Shown here in pieces: positions 53,443-63,968 of a stretch of DNA of 64,000 nucleotides (position 1 is its first letter; every line of letters begins with the position of its first letter). A program made the translations under genes and the position numbers. The notes beneath the pieces were generated by a model, which did not search any database, was not told the DNA's origin, and saw only the letters and a list, made by a program, of their open reading frames with translations. Source of the stretch: Aquitalea aquatilis (GTDB lineage: Bacteria; Pseudomonadota; Gammaproteobacteria; Burkholderiales; Chromobacteriaceae); contig NZ_CP039731.1 in the NCBI RefSeq assembly GCF_005155025.1, forward strand, positions 2,294,001 to 2,358,000, given 5' to 3'.

Positions 53443-55230
53443 ATGAAACAACAACATTGGCTAGGGGTTTTGCTGCTGCTGTGGGCTGCCAGGGGGATGG
53501 CTGCTCCGGCTCAGGCCATGGGCTATACCCCGAAATACGCCGCCGGTTTTACACATTTTGACTATGTCGAGCCGCAGGCTCCCAAGGGCGGGCAGTTGGT
53601 ATTGCCGGCACAGGGCAGTTTTGACACGCTCAACCCCTTCACCCTGAAGGGGGACAAGGCCGATGGCGTGCAGGCGCTGCTGCTGGATACCCTGGGGGTG
53701 TCCAGCGAGGACGAACCCTATAGCTGCTATGGCCTGCTGGCCGACGACATGCAGCTGGCGGCCGACAAGTTGTCGGTACGCTTTCACCTGAACCCGCTGG
53801 CGCGTTTTGCCAATGGCCGTCCGCTGCAGGCGGCCGATGTGGTGGCCTCCTTCAATACCCTGACGCGTGACCCGGCCGCCACGCCGCTATATCGCCTGTA
53901 CTGGGCCGATGTGAAGCAGGCGATTGCGCTGGATGCCGCCACCGTCCGCTTTGACTTCAAGCGCAAGAATTCCGAACTGCACATGACGCTGTGCCAGTTG
54001 CCGGTGTTTTCCCGGCAATGGATTGCCGCTGGCAAGTCGCTGGCCGATGTGGCGCTGCTGCCACCTGTCGGTTCCGGCCCCTATGTGCTGGAGCGTTACG
54101 ATCTGGGCAAGAACATCAGCTTCAAGCGCAACCCGCAGTACTGGGCAGCCAAGCTGCCGGTACGCAAGGGCATGTTTAATTTCGACCGTATTAGCTACCG
54201 CTATTACCAGGACGAAACCGCGCGGCTGGAGGCGTTCAAGGCTGGTGAGTTCGATGTATCGGCCGAAAACATGGCCAAGCAGTGGGCGCGCGGTTATGCC
54301 GGGGCCAAGTTTGACGATGGCCGCATCATCAAGAAAGCCCTGCCGCACCAGCGCGGTGCGGGCATGCAGGGCTTTGTGTTCAATCTGCGGCGGCAGCAGT
54401 TTGCCGACAAGCGCTTGCGTCAGGCCATCAGCCTGGCCTTTGATTTTGAATGGGCCAATCGCAATCTGTTTTATGGCCAGTACCGGCGCAGCAACAGCTT
54501 TTTCACCAATAGCGATCTGGCCGCCAGCGGTCTGCCGGGGCCGGACGAGTTGAAACTGCTCAATCCGATCAAGGACAAGCTGGACCCGCTGGTATTCGGC
54601 CAGCCGGTGGAGCCGCCGTTTACCGATGGCCGCTATGGCATCCGCCGCAATCTGCGCCAGGCACGCCAGCTGTTGTTCGAGGCTGGCTGGCGCTACGAAG
54701 GCGGTTTGCTGGTCGATCACCGTGGCCGGCCCTTGCGCATCGAGTTTCTGACCTATTCCAAGGTGTATGACCGGGTGGCCAGCGGCTGGCAGCAGAATCT
54801 GGCCAAGCTGGGCATCACGCTGACGGTGCGCCTGGTGGACCCGGCCATCTACCAGCGCCGGCTGAATGATTTCGACTACGACATGACGGTGGTGGTGTAC
54901 GGTGCCAGCAACAGCCCGGGTAACGAGCAGCTGGACTTCCACAGCTGTCAGGCGGCGCAGACCCCCGGTTCGCAAAACTGGGCCGGACTGTGCGATCCGG
55001 CGGTGGAGGCCTTGCTGCCCAACTTCCAGCAGTTTGCCGACCGCCGCCAATTGCAGGCCGCCAGCCGGGCGCTGGACCGGGTATTGCGCGCCGGCTATTA
55101 CCTGTTGCCCAACTGGTATCTGCCTTATTACCGCATGGCCTGGTGGAACCGCTTTGGCCAGCCCGCCAAGCTGCCTTTGTATTACAGCCCGACCACGTGG
55201 GCCATCGAAACCTGGTGGGAGAAAAAATGA
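53443..55230 (+). CDS. yejA: Peptide ABC transporter, periplasmic substrate-binding protein
   Basis: 595-residue extracellular solute-binding protein family 5 member. It has a signal peptide (LGVLLLLWAARGMAAPAQA). Motifs typical of YejA: HFDYVEPQAPKGGQLVLPAQGSFDTLNPFTLKG, SGPYVLERYDLGKNISFKRNPQYWA, YRYYQDETARLEAFKAGEFD and NLFYGQYRRSNSFFTNSDLAASG. It delivers oligopeptides (microcin C in E. coli) to YejBE. First gene of yejABEF; its stop overlaps yejB (ATGA). Confidence 0.94.
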   Translation: MKQQHWLGVLLLLWAARGMAAPAQAMGYTPKYAAGFTHFDYVEPQAPKGGQLVLPAQGSFDTLNPFTLKGDKADGVQALLLDTLGVSSEDEPYSCYGLLADDMQLAADKLSVRFHLNPLARFANGRPLQAADVVASFNTLTRDPAATPLYRLYWADVKQAIALDAATVRFDFKRKNSELHMTLCQLPVFSRQWIAAGKSLADVALLPPVGSGPYVLERYDLGKNISFKRNPQYWAAKLPVRKGMFNFDRISYRYYQDETARLEAFKAGEFDVSAENMAKQWARGYAGAKFDDGRIIKKALPHQRGAGMQGFVFNLRRQQFADKRLRQAISLAFDFEWANRNLFYGQYRRSNSFFTNSDLAASGLPGPDELKLLNPIKDKLDPLVFGQPVEPPFTDGRYGIRRNLRQARQLLFEAGWRYEGGLLVDHRGRPLRIEFLTYSKVYDRVASGWQQNLAKLGITLTVRLVDPAIYQRRLNDFDYDMTVVVYGASNSPGNEQLDFHSCQAAQTPGSQNWAGLCDPAVEALLPNFQQFADRRQLQAASRALDRVLRAGYYLLPNWYLPYYRMAWWNRFGQPAKLPLYYSPTTWAIETWWEKK

Positions 55231-56282
55231 TCATGTGGCGCTATATCCTGAAACGCCTGTTATTGATGATTCCCACCCTGATCGGTGTGCTGGCACTCAC
55301 CTTCGCCATCATCCAGCTGGTACCGGGCGGGCCGGTGGAGCAGATGGTGCAGCAACTGGGGCACAGCGGTGTGGCCGGCGAGACGGTCAGCAGTGGCAAC
55401 CCGTATCAGAGCCGTGGTGGCCTGCAGCCAGAGGAGCTGCAGGCATTGCGCAAGCTCTACGGTTTTGACCAGCCGCCCTTGCAGCGCTTTGGCCACATGC
55501 TGGCCGGCTTTGCCCGCTTTGATCTGGGTGACAGTTTTTTCCATCACCAGTCGGTGGCCCAGTTGATTCTGTCCAAGCTGCCGGTGTCGATGAGCATCGG
55601 CCTGTGGACTTTTTTCATCACCTATCTGCTGTGCATTCCACTGGGCATTGCCAAGGCGGTGCGTGACGGCAGCCTGTTCGACCTGGCCAGCAGCACGCTT
55701 ATTCTGATCGGTTATGCCATTCCCGGTTTTGTGCTGGGGGTGGCCTTGCTGGTGCTGTTCGGTGGCGGCAGTTTCTGGCAGCTGTTTCCGTTGCGTGGGC
55801 TGGTGAGCGACAACTGGTCCAGCCTCAGTCTCCTCGACAAGGTGCTGGATTATCTGTGGCACATCGTGCTGCCGGTGACCGCGTCGGTGGTGGGTAATCT
55901 GGCGGTGATGACCATGCTCACCAAAAACGTGTTCCTGGAGGAAATCCGCCGCCAGTATGTGTATACCGCTCGCGCCAAAGGCTTGTCCGAGCGGACCATC
56001 CTGTACCGCCATGTATTCCGCAATGCACTGATTCCGCTGATTACCGGCTTTCCGGCCGCCTTTATCGGCGCGTTTTTTACCGGCAGCCTGCTGATTGAAA
56101 CCCTGTTTTCGCTGGACGGGCTGGGCCTGCTGTCTTACGAGTCGGTGATGCGCCGCGATTATCCGGTGGTGATGGGCAGCCTGTACGTGTTTACCTTGCT
56201 GGGCTTGCTGGCCAAGCTGCTGTCTGATCTGAGCTATGTGCTGGTCGACCCGCGCGTCAGTTTCGATGGAGGTGAGCGATGA
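55227..56282 (+). CDS. yejB: Peptide ABC transporter permease
   Basis: 351-residue inner-membrane permease of the DppB/OppB type. It has an N-terminal helix (MIMWRYILKRLLLMIPTLIGVLALTF), the IIQLVPGGPVEQMVQQL periplasmic segment and about five further helices. The EAA-loop equivalent is YTARAKGLSERTILYRHVFRNALIPLITGFP, which contacts the ATPase. The start at 55227 overlaps yejA by 4 bases; ATG 55233 is possible. Confidence 0.94.
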   Translation: MIMWRYILKRLLLMIPTLIGVLALTFAIIQLVPGGPVEQMVQQLGHSGVAGETVSSGNPYQSRGGLQPEELQALRKLYGFDQPPLQRFGHMLAGFARFDLGDSFFHHQSVAQLILSKLPVSMSIGLWTFFITYLLCIPLGIAKAVRDGSLFDLASSTLILIGYAIPGFVLGVALLVLFGGGSFWQLFPLRGLVSDNWSSLSLLDKVLDYLWHIVLPVTASVVGNLAVMTMLTKNVFLEEIRRQYVYTARAKGLSERTILYRHVFRNALIPLITGFPAAFIGAFFTGSLLIETLFSLDGLGLLSYESVMRRDYPVVMGSLYVFTLLGLLAKLLSDLSYVLVDPRVSFDGGER

Positions 56283-57310
56283 GCCATGCGCCCAGCCTTA
56301 CCCCCGGTCAGCGTGCCTGGCGGCGCTTTTGCCAGCATAAGCGCGGCTTTTTCAGCCTGTGGCTGTTCTTGCTGCTGCTTGTGCTGTCGCTGGGCGCCGA
56401 GCTGTTGTCCAACGACCGGCCACTGGTGGTGCGCTATCACGACCAGCTGTATTTCCCTTTGCTGTTCGATTACCAGGAAACCACCTTTGGTGGCGACTTT
56501 GATACCGCTACCGACTACCTCGATCCCTTCATCCAGGACCAGTTCGCCCGGCCAGGCAATTTCGCCATCTATGCGCCCAATCCTTACAGCTACAACACCG
56601 TCAATTATTTTGCCGACAGCCCCAATCCGGCGGCACCATCGGTCGACAATGTACTGGGCACCGATGATCGCGGTCGGGACGTGCTGGCGCGGCTGATCTA
56701 CGGCTTTAGGGTGTCGGTACTGTTTGCGCTGGCACTGACTGTGTCCGGCACGCTGTTGGGGGTGCTGTTTGGTGCCTTGCAGGGCTTTTTCGGCGGCAAG
56801 TTCGACCTGATTCTGCAGCGGCTGCTGGAAATCTGGGGCAGCCTGCCCGAGCTCTACCTGCTGATCATCCTGGCCTCGCTGTTCAAGCCCAGCCTGCTGC
56901 TGCTGTTATTGCTGCTGACGGTGTTCGGCTGGATGGGGCTGGCTGATTATGTGCGCGCCGAGTTCCTGCGCAACCGCCAGCTGGAATATGTGCTGGCGGC
57001 CCGCTCGCTGGGGCTGAACAGTCTGCAGATCATGTGGCGGCATTTGCTGCCCAACAGCCTGACGCCGGTGTTGTCCTTTCTGCCGTTTCGGGTGAGTGGG
57101 GCGATTCTGGCACTCACCAGCCTGGATTTTCTCGGTCTGGGGGTTCCGTCCAGTACGCCCAGCCTGGGCGAGCTGCTAGCGCAGGGCAAGGATAATCTGG
57201 ATGCCTGGTGGATTGCCCTGCCCACATTCGCCGTGCTGACCACCACACTGCTGTTGCTGATTTTCATCGGCGAAGGGCTGCGCGCAGCCATGGATACCCG
57301 GAAAGGCTGA
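56279..57310 (+). CDS. yejE: Peptide ABC transporter permease
   Basis: 343-residue second permease (DppC/OppC type). It has the long YejE-type periplasmic part between helices 1 and 2 (SNDRPLVVRYHDQLYFPLLFDYQETTFGGDFDTATDY...NVLGTDDRGRDVLARLIYGFR). The EAA-loop is VLAARSLGLNSLQIMWRHLLPN. It overlaps yejB by 4 bases and forms the membrane pore with it. Confidence 0.94.
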   Translation: MSHAPSLTPGQRAWRRFCQHKRGFFSLWLFLLLLVLSLGAELLSNDRPLVVRYHDQLYFPLLFDYQETTFGGDFDTATDYLDPFIQDQFARPGNFAIYAPNPYSYNTVNYFADSPNPAAPSVDNVLGTDDRGRDVLARLIYGFRVSVLFALALTVSGTLLGVLFGALQGFFGGKFDLILQRLLEIWGSLPELYLLIILASLFKPSLLLLLLLLTVFGWMGLADYVRAEFLRNRQLEYVLAARSLGLNSLQIMWRHLLPNSLTPVLSFLPFRVSGAILALTSLDFLGLGVPSSTPSLGELLAQGKDNLDAWWIALPTFAVLTTTLLLLIFIGEGLRAAMDTRKG

Positions 57311-57311
57311 G

Positions 57312-58883
57312 ATGGAAACCCTGTTGACCGTTGCCGCATTGAATGCCCACTTTGGTCGTCAGCAAGTGCTGTCCTCGGTGGGCTTCAGCGTGGCGGCCGG
57401 CGAGAAGGTAGCGCTGGTAGGCGAGTCCGGCTCCGGCAAAACCGTGACTGCCCAGGCCCTGCTGCAGCTCAATCCTGATGTCCGGCTGAGCGGCTCCATC
57501 CGCCTGGCCGGCGAAGAGCTGCTGGGGGCGGGCGAAAAGCGCCTGCGCCAGATACGCGGCCGCGATATCGCCATGATTTTCCAGGAGCCGATGCATGCGC
57601 TGAATCCCTTGTTCACCATCGGCCGGCAAATCTGCGAAACCCTGACCCTGCATCTGGGGCTGACGGCACGCGAGGCCCGTGCCGAAGCCATCCGCCTGTT
57701 GCTGCGCACCGGCATCAGCGAGGCCGCCGACAAGATCGACAGCTACCCCTTTCAGCTGTCTGGTGGCCAGCGCCAGCGCGCGATGATCGCCATGGCCCTG
57801 GCTTGCCGGCCACGCTTGCTGATTGCCGACGAGCCGACGACGGCGCTGGATGTCACGGTACAGGCACAGATCCTGCAACTGCTGGATGAATTGCAGCAGG
57901 AGCTGGGCATGGCCGTGCTGTTCATTACCCATGACCTCAATCTGGTGCAGCGTTTTGCCGACAAGGTAGTGGTGATGCGCGGGGGGCTGGTGGTGGAAAG
58001 CGGCAAGGTGGCGCAGGTGTTCCACCAGCCTTCTCACCCGTATACCGCCGAATTGCTGGCCAGCCGGCCGGATGTACTGGACGAGGAAGCCGCCTCCACC
58101 ATGCCACCCCATCTGCTGGCACGCAATCTGGCCGTCAGTTATGTACAGAAACGCGGCCTCCTGCGCCGGCGCGAGCAGACGGTATTGCATGATGTGTCAC
58201 TGAGCGTGCCGGCCGGGCAGACGCTGGGCATTGTCGGGGAGTCGGGCTCGGGCAAAACCACGCTGGGCCTGGCCCTGTTGCGCCTGCTGCCGTGCCGGGG
58301 CGAGATCAGCCTGGATGCAGTTGATTTGCAGGGCTTGCGCGGTGGAGCCCTGCGCCGGGCGCGCAAGGATTTCCAGGTGGTATTCCAGGACCCGTTCGCC
58401 GCACTGTCGCCACGGCTGACCGTGGGCCAGATCGTGGCCGAAGGGCTGGAGCTGCACCAGCCGCAGCTCAGCCGCGCCGAAATCCGCCAGCAGGTGGTGG
58501 CCACCCTGGCCGAAGTGGGCCTGCATCATGAATTCATGGAACGCTATCCACATGAATTCTCTGGTGGCCAGCGCCAGCGCATTGCCATCGCCCGCGCACT
58601 GATTCTCAAGCCCAAGCTGCTGCTGCTGGACGAACCAACCAGTGCCCTGGATGCCACGCTGCAAAAACAGGTGCTGCAGTTGTTGCGCAGCCTGCAACGC
58701 AAATACGGCCTCAGTTATCTGTTCATCAGTCATGATCTGGCGGTGATCCGCGCGGTAGCGCATCAGGTGCTGGTGTTGCAGGCCGGGCGGGTGGTGGAGC
58801 AGGGCGCTGCCGGCCAGCTGTTCGCTGCGCCACAGCAGGCGTATACCCGCCAATTGCTGGCGGCGGCCTTGCCGGACTCTTGA
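57312..58883 (+). CDS. yejF: Peptide ABC transporter, double ATPase
   Basis: 523-residue protein with two ABC ATPase domains. Domain 1: Walker [10 protein letters not shown] near residue 36, signature LSGGQRQRA, Walker [13 protein letters not shown]. Domain 2, after a linker near 270: Walker [10 protein letters not shown], signature FSGGQRQRI, Walker [13 protein letters not shown]. It drives transport through YejBE and completes the yejABEF operon, 1 base after yejE. In DppDF-type systems these domains are on separate proteins. Confidence 0.95.
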   Translation: METLLTVAALNAHFGRQQVLSSVGFSVAAGEKVALVGESGSGKTVTAQALLQLNPDVRLSGSIRLAGEELLGAGEKRLRQIRGRDIAMIFQEPMHALNPLFTIGRQICETLTLHLGLTAREARAEAIRLLLRTGISEAADKIDSYPFQLSGGQRQRAMIAMALACRPRLLIADEPTTALDVTVQAQILQLLDELQQELGMAVLFITHDLNLVQRFADKVVVMRGGLVVESGKVAQVFHQPSHPYTAELLASRPDVLDEEAASTMPPHLLARNLAVSYVQKRGLLRRREQTVLHDVSLSVPAGQTLGIVGESGSGKTTLGLALLRLLPCRGEISLDAVDLQGLRGGALRRARKDFQVVFQDPFAALSPRLTVGQIVAEGLELHQPQLSRAEIRQQVVATLAEVGLHHEFMERYPHEFSGGQRQRIAIARALILKPKLLLLDEPTSALDATLQKQVLQLLRSLQRKYGLSYLFISHDLAVIRAVAHQVLVLQAGRVVEQGAAGQLFAAPQQAYTRQLLAAALPDS

Positions 58884-59040
58884 AAAGCGCCGCTGGCGCT
58901 CCCATTGTCTATAGATAGCCGCAGATCACCGCACTGTGCCGGCCGGCAGGGCGGCAAAACCGCGGTTGCCCCGCAGGCAGTCAATTGTTAACATCAGCGG
59001 CTAACGACACTGCAAACCACCCCGAATACTAGAGGAAGCC

Positions 59041-59367
59041 ATGAGCGATCTTATCCTGCACGTAACCGACGACTCCTTTGAACAAGACGTCCTGAAGGCC
59101 GATGTGCCGGTACTGGTCGACTACTGGGCGGAATGGTGTGGTCCGTGCAAGATGATCGCCCCCATCCTGGACGAAGTGGCCAAGGAATACGCCGGTCGCC
59201 TGAAAGTGGCCAAGCTCAACATCGACCAGAACGAGCTGACTCCGCCGAAATTCGGCATTCGCGGCATTCCGACGCTGATGATTTTCAAGGACGGCCAAGT
59301 GGCCGCCACCAAGGTGGGCGCACTGGCCAAGAGCCAGCTGGCCGCCTTCATTGACAGCCACATCTAA
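59041..59367 (+). CDS. trxA: Thioredoxin 1
   Basis: 108 residues, classic thioredoxin. Active site [15 protein letters not shown], cis-proline in [12 protein letters not shown], and the start [27 protein letters not shown]. It is a cytoplasmic disulfide reductase. GAGGAAGCC precedes the ATG. Followed by a hairpin and rho, the common trxA-rho gene order in proteobacteria. Confidence 0.97.
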   Translation: MSDLILHVTDDSFEQDVLKADVPVLVDYWAEWCGPCKMIAPILDEVAKEYAGRLKVAKLNIDQNELTPPKFGIRGIPTLMIFKDGQVAATKVGALAKSQLAAFIDSHI

Positions 59368-59398
59368 AGCGTCTATTCTCGACTGAACATTCTTCAAG

Positions 59399-59423
59399 CA
59401 GGCGGCGCATCAGCCGCCTGTTT
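59399..59423 (+). terminator. Hairpin after trxA
   Basis: CAGGCGGC-GCATCA-GCCGCCTG-TTTCG: perfect 8-bp stem with a short T-run. Probably a partial terminator, allowing some read-through into rho. Confidence 0.65.
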
Positions 59424-59489
59424 CGTATCCGCATCTACACCCCACAAACAGCGTTCTGCTCAATCTTTACGAGTCGACCAACGGCCGCT

Positions 59490-60746
59490 ATGCATTTATC
59501 TGATCTCAAACACCTTCATGTATCCCAGCTCGTGGAAATGGCTATTTCCAACGAGATCGAGGGCGCGAACCGCCTGCGCAAACAAGACCTCATTTTTGCG
59601 CTTCTGAAAAACCAGGCCAAAAAAGGCGAAAGCATCTTCGGCGAGGGCACCCTGGAAGTGCTGCCGGACGGTTTCGGTTTCCTGCGCAGCCCCGATACCT
59701 CGTATCTGGCTGGCCCGGATGACATCTATGTCAGCCCGTCGCAGATTCGCCGCTTCAATCTGCACACCGGGGACTCCATCGAAGGCGAGATCCGCACCCC
59801 CAAGGATGGCGAACGCTACTTCGCGCTGGTGAAGGTGGACAAGGTCAATGGCGAGCCGCCGGAAAACTCCAAGCACAAGATCCTGTTTGAAAACCTCACG
59901 CCGCTGTTCCCGACCGAGCAGTTCAAGCTCGAGCGCGACATCCGCAGCGAGGAAAACATTACCAGCCGCATCATCGATCTGATTGCCCCCATTGGCAAAG
60001 GCCAGCGCGCCTTGCTGGTGGCACCGCCCAAGTCCGGCAAGACGGTCATGTTGCAGCACATCGCGCATGCCATCACCACCAATCACCCGGAAGCGGTGAT
60101 GATTGTGCTGCTGATTGACGAGCGTCCGGAAGAAGTGACCGAAATGCAGCGCTCGGTGAAGGGCGAGGTCGTATCCTCCACCTTCGACGAGCCGGCTACC
60201 CGCCACGTGCAGGTTGCTGAAATGGTCATCGAAAAAGCCAAGCGTCTGGTTGAACACAAGAAGGACGTGGTCATCCTGCTGGACTCGGTGACCCGTCTGG
60301 CCCGCGCCTACAACACCGTGGTACCGGCCTCCGGCAAGGTGCTGACTGGTGGTGTGGATGCCAACGCCCTGCAGCGCCCCAAGCGTTTCTTCGGTGCCGC
60401 GCGTAATGTGGAAGAGGGCGGTAGCCTGACCATTATCGCCACCGCGCTGATCGATACCGGCAGCCGCATGGACGATGTGATCTACGAAGAATTCAAGGGT
60501 ACCGGCAACTGCGAAATCCATCTGGATCGTCGTATGGCGGAAAAGCGCATCTTCCCGGCACTCAACATCAACCGTTCCGGTACCCGTCGCGAAGAGCTGC
60601 TGGTGCCGCAAGACCAGCTGCAGCGCATCTGGGTATTGCGCAAGCTGCTGTACCCGATGGACGACATCGAGGCGATGGAATTCCTGCAGGACAAGATCAA
60701 GGCCACCAAGTCCAATCTGGCCTTCTTCGACTCCATGCGCCGCTAA
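59490..60746 (+). CDS. rho: Transcription termination factor Rho
   Basis: 418-residue hexameric RNA helicase. The N-terminal domain and primary RNA-binding cold-shock fold contain [21 protein letters not shown]. The ATPase domain has Walker [26 protein letters not shown], Walker [17 protein letters not shown] (Asp) and the secondary-site Q/R loops ([25 protein letters not shown]). Length matches E. coli (419). ATG 59490. The 122-base leader between trxA and rho may hold autoregulatory sites, but none is clear. Confidence 0.98.
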   Translation: MHLSDLKHLHVSQLVEMAISNEIEGANRLRKQDLIFALLKNQAKKGESIFGEGTLEVLPDGFGFLRSPDTSYLAGPDDIYVSPSQIRRFNLHTGDSIEGEIRTPKDGERYFALVKVDKVNGEPPENSKHKILFENLTPLFPTEQFKLERDIRSEENITSRIIDLIAPIGKGQRALLVAPPKSGKTVMLQHIAHAITTNHPEAVMIVLLIDERPEEVTEMQRSVKGEVVSSTFDEPATRHVQVAEMVIEKAKRLVEHKKDVVILLDSVTRLARAYNTVVPASGKVLTGGVDANALQRPKRFFGAARNVEEGGSLTIIATALIDTGSRMDDVIYEEFKGTGNCEIHLDRRMAEKRIFPALNINRSGTRREELLVPQDQLQRIWVLRKLLYPMDDIEAMEFLQDKIKATKSNLAFFDSMRR

Positions 60747-60792
60747 GCCGGCAGCAAGAACGGCATTCTGCGGAATGCATAAGCAAAACCCG

Positions 60793-60822
60793 ACGCCGGG
60801 CCTGACAAGGTCTGGCGTTTTT
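60793..60822 (+). terminator. Terminator of rho
   Basis: ACGCCGGGCCT and AGGTCTGGCGT pair over 11 positions with G-T pairs around a short GACA-type loop, followed by TTTTTG. Confidence 0.78.
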
Positions 60823-60839
60823 GTTGATGATGGTCTGTG

Positions 60840-61484
60840 ATGGAAATCAGTAGCCGCTTTTTTCAGATGGAAGTGTTTTCCGCCCTGGGCACGGTTGCCT
60901 TTGCCTTTTCCGGTTATCTGATCGGCGTACGCAAGCAACTGGACCTGCTGGGCATCGTGGTGGTGGCCTTGCTCACCGCCATTGGCGGCGGCATCATCCG
61001 CGATGTGCTGGTGGCCAGGGTGCCGTTGGTGTTTTTCGATTACACCAGTCTGGCCATTATTGCCGCCACCTTGCTGGCTTCGGCGCTGCTGCGCCTGCAC
61101 CGGCGACAGAGCCGCACGCTGGAGCGCTTGTTCATCATTGCCGATTCGCTGGGGCTGGTGGCTTTCAGCATTACCGGTGCCCAGGTCGGGTTGATGTATG
61201 ACCTGAACGCTTTTGGCGTGGTGTTGCTGGGTTTCATCACCGCAGTCGGGGGCGGCGTGGTGCGCGATATGATGGTGAATGACATTCCCTTCATCTTGCA
61301 CAAGGATTTTTACGGCACGGTGTCCATACTGGTAGCAGGTGGTCTGTTTGTGATGGACCAGCTGACCTGGGTGAATACCCTGTTATTGCAATTGCTGTTT
61401 CTGGCAGGGCTGGCGGTGCGTCTGTTTGCGCACTGGAGTGAGCTGGCCCTGCCCAAGATAGGGCCGCAATCAAAAAAAGGATGA
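60840..61484 (+). CDS. TRIC/UPF0126-family membrane protein (YadS-like)
   Basis: 214-residue, 7-helix membrane protein made of two similar halves. The family signatures are ALLTAIGGGIIRDVLVARVPLVF in the first half and GFITAVGGGVVRDMMVNDIPFIL in the second. Prokaryotic TRIC channels are trimeric cation channels; bacterial YadS-type members are less well characterised and some have been linked to other solutes. GTG 60837 overlaps; ATG 60840 is used. Its stop overlaps the start of the NUDIX gene, so the two are an operon. Confidence 0.88.
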   Translation: MEISSRFFQMEVFSALGTVAFAFSGYLIGVRKQLDLLGIVVVALLTAIGGGIIRDVLVARVPLVFFDYTSLAIIAATLLASALLRLHRRQSRTLERLFIIADSLGLVAFSITGAQVGLMYDLNAFGVVLLGFITAVGGGVVRDMMVNDIPFILHKDFYGTVSILVAGGLFVMDQLTWVNTLLLQLLFLAGLAVRLFAHWSELALPKIGPQSKKG

Positions 61485-62098
61485 CAGCCATGTGGCCGGC
61501 GGACAGAGATGAAGCCCAGGACTGGATACGCCAGTGCCTGGCCGGGTTTGTCTTCGATGGACAGGCCGGTGATATTCCGTGGCGCGGCGTGCAGGAGGGG
61601 CAGCGACCGGCCGCCGTGCTGGTACCGCTGGTCTGGCACGACAGCGGCCCCACGGTGCTGCTGACCCGACGTACCGAGTCCTTGTCGACGCATGCCGGCC
61701 AGGTCAGCTTTCCGGGTGGCAAGGTGGATGCCGAGGACAGCTCGGCCATTGCCGCCGCGCTGCGCGAGGCGCGCGAGGAAATCGGGCTGGCTTCCGAACA
61801 GGTGGATGTGCTGGGTGTCTTGCCGCAGTACGTCACCATTACCGGCTTTGTGGTGACACCGGTGGTGGCGATGGTGCAGCCACCCTTGCAGCTAAGCCTG
61901 GAACCAGGCGAGGTGGCCGAGGTATTCGAGCTGCCGCTGCAACTGGCGCTGGATGGCCGGCAGTACGAAAAGCACAGCTATGTGCGCGATGGAGTGGCTG
62001 GGCATTATCTGGCCATGCAGTGGCAGCAGTTCACCATCTGGGGGGCGACGGCGGCCATGCTGCGCTTGCTGTCGCAGGCGCTGGACACGGCGGACTGA
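61481..62098 (+). CDS. NUDIX hydrolase, CoA pyrophosphatase type (NudL-like)
   Basis: 205-residue hydrolase. The NUDIX box is GGKVDAEDSSAIAAALREAREEIGL, conforming to G-x5-E-x7-REUXEEXGU. The preceding segment (PAAVLVPLV...VLLTRRTESLSTHAGQVSFPGG) carries the CoA-specific UPF0035 motif of E. coli NudL/YeaB and human NUDT7. It would cleave CoA or CoA derivatives to adenosine 3',5'-bisphosphate and 4'-phosphopantetheine. ATG 61481 overlaps the previous stop; ATG 61490 is an alternative with an AAAGG 9 bases upstream. Confidence 0.88.
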   Translation: MTAMWPADRDEAQDWIRQCLAGFVFDGQAGDIPWRGVQEGQRPAAVLVPLVWHDSGPTVLLTRRTESLSTHAGQVSFPGGKVDAEDSSAIAAALREAREEIGLASEQVDVLGVLPQYVTITGFVVTPVVAMVQPPLQLSLEPGEVAEVFELPLQLALDGRQYEKHSYVRDGVAGHYLAMQWQQFTIWGATAAMLRLLSQALDTAD

Positions 62099-62099
62099 C

Positions 62100-63968
62100 T
62101 CAGTCGGCGTTGCTGTCGCTCAGCATCAGGTCGCGTCCGGCCATCTTGGCCTGATAGAGTAATTTGTCGGCGCGGCTGAGCATGCCGGATGGCGTGTCGC
62201 TGGGGCGCCAGTCGGTAATGCCACCGCTGAAGGTGACTTTCTGGTCGGTAAAGGGAAATACCGTGCCGGCCAGCACTTGCTGTATGCGCGCCATGACTTT
62301 TTCCGCATCACGCAAGCGGGTGCAGGGGAAAATCACCAGGAATTCTTCGCCACCGATACGGGCACATACATCGGTGCTACGGGTACAGTCCACCGCGGCA
62401 TTAGCCACGGCCAGCAGCACATTGTCGCCGGCCTGATGGCCAAAACTGTCATTGAACTGCTTGAAGTGGTCGATATCGAACACGGCTACCGACATCGGCT
62501 GACTGTAGCGCTCGCAGCGCTGCAATTCTTCCTTGAGGGCCTGGTCGGCATGACGGCGGTTGCTCAGGCGCGTCAGCGGATCGGTGATGGCCATCTCGTT
62601 CAGCAGGCGGTTCTTGTCTTCCAGCTCGTTTTCCAAAGCCTTGCGTTCGGAAATATCGTAGAGCGCGATCAGTGCGGCCGGGATCTGCTGCTGCGGCATC
62701 AGCTCCACCGAGACGATGGCCCACAGCTTGCTCTGGTCTGCGCGCTCCAGTTCGGCTTCGCGGTTGGAAATGACTTCGCCGCTACGCAGCCAGTCGCAGA
62801 CCGGCGCCAGCTGCAGCGGCAGATCCAGCATGGCCGATTGGCCATCCGCACGCTGGGGAGCGGCTGGCAGCTGCAGCATGTCGCGCGCCGGTGCATTGGC
62901 GCGCAGGATGCGCAGGTTGTCGGTGGCCACCAGCAGCAGCGCCACCGGTGCGGTGTCCAGGGTGAGCCTGGCCAGCTCTTCGCTTTCGCGGATGCGTGCG
63001 GCGCTGGCAGACAGCAAGCGGTTCTGGCGGATGCTGGCCAGATGGTTGCGCAGGGTCAGCATGGTCAGGGCAGCGGTAAACAGCCAGGCCAGAATGGCCA
63101 CCGTGGCCTTGTCGTTATAGGCGCGGGTAAAGTCGCGTTCGGCAATGCCCACCACCACATGGAAGGGAAAGCCTTCCATCAGGCGCGAGCTATAAAGCCG
63201 CACTTCCTGATCCAGGATGGAGCGGGCACGAAACTGCAGATAATTGTCGTGACGTTCCAGTACTTCGGTGCTTTGCAGCTCGTTGAGGGCCTGCTCGGTC
63301 CTGCCCTTCTGCGCCGGCCAGCTGGCTTGCAGTACCTGGCGCTGATCCAGCACCAGGATTTCACCGAAACGACCTACCGGCAGCTTGGCCACTTCGGCCT
63401 GGAAGAAATGTTTGTCCAGCAGGCCCACTACCATGCCGATGGCTTCGTCATCCTGGTTCAGCAGCTTCTGTACCAGCACGATGCCATCCTGCTCCTGTTC
63501 CTGGCGGGTGGAGGTAAAACTGCTGTCCTGGCCGCCATTGCGGTGATACCAGCGGCAGTAGTCGGTTTTCAGCTGGGAGGACGGGCTGTGCTTCTGGCTG
63601 GAATACAGCACGTAGCAGGAGCTATCCAGAATGTCGATCTGCTTCAGATAGGGCATCTGGCGCAGCTTGCCGCGCATCTGCACGTCGATGCGCTGTTCCT
63701 GCTCCTGCGACAGCATGTGCTTGTTCAGCAGCAGCTGTACCAGATTGCTGTCGCTGGCACTTTTCAGGATCAGGCTGGTTTCGCGCAAGCCGGACGATAG
63801 CCGCTCTTCCAGTAGCTCGGACAAGCCGGCAGCCTGGTTGCGTGCTTCACTCTCGCCCTGACGGCGGGTTCCGGCCAGGTCGAGAATGACCACCAGCAAG
63901 GTGCTGGCCAGAAAGATCGCCGCCAGCCATTTGGCGCGCTTGCCCTTTGCCTGTTGTTGCTTGCGCAA
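62100..63968 (-). CDS. Membrane diguanylate cyclase (GGDEF) with dCache- and PAS-like sensor regions
   Basis: 622-residue protein. TM1 near residues 14-32; a large periplasmic region (~33-285), dCache-like, contains FGEILVLDQRQVLQASWP and FHVVVGIAERDFTRAYND. TM2 near 290-308. A PAS-like region (~335-450) follows, then a short coiled coil and GGDEF (~455-620). The catalytic signature is GGEEF (residues 539-543) and an RSTD inhibitory I-site sits 5 residues before it, so product inhibition is expected. It makes cyclic di-GMP, probably in response to an extracellular ligand. It is convergent with the NUDIX gene, 1 base apart. The last 32 bases of the window are upstream of it. Confidence 0.92.
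   Translation of the reverse strand: MRKQQQAKGKRAKWLAAIFLASTLLVVILDLAGTRRQGESEARNQAAGLSELLEERLSSGLRETSLILKSASDSNLVQLLLNKHMLSQEQEQRIDVQMRGKLRQMPYLKQIDILDSSCYVLYSSQKHSPSSQLKTDYCRWYHRNGGQDSSFTSTRQEQEQDGIVLVQKLLNQDDEAIGMVVGLLDKHFFQAEVAKLPVGRFGEILVLDQRQVLQASWPAQKGRTEQALNELQSTEVLERHDNYLQFRARSILDQEVRLYSSRLMEGFPFHVVVGIAERDFTRAYNDKATVAILAWLFTAALTMLTLRNHLASIRQNRLLSASAARIRESEELARLTLDTAPVALLLVATDNLRILRANAPARDMLQLPAAPQRADGQSAMLDLPLQLAPVCDWLRSGEVISNREAELERADQSKLWAIVSVELMPQQQIPAALIALYDISERKALENELEDKNRLLNEMAITDPLTRLSNRRHADQALKEELQRCERYSQPMSVAVFDIDHFKQFNDSFGHQAGDNVLLAVANAAVDCTRSTDVCARIGGEEFLVIFPCTRLRDAEKVMARIQQVLAGTVFPFTDQKVTFSGGITDWRPSDTPSGMLSRADKLLYQAKMAGRDLMLSDSNAD

Noticed and set aside
59496-61301. 601-codon open frame opposite rho and the TRIC gene
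   Set aside because: Shadow of rho: His/Gln/Gly-rich, no motif, no ribosome site; rho itself is unambiguous.
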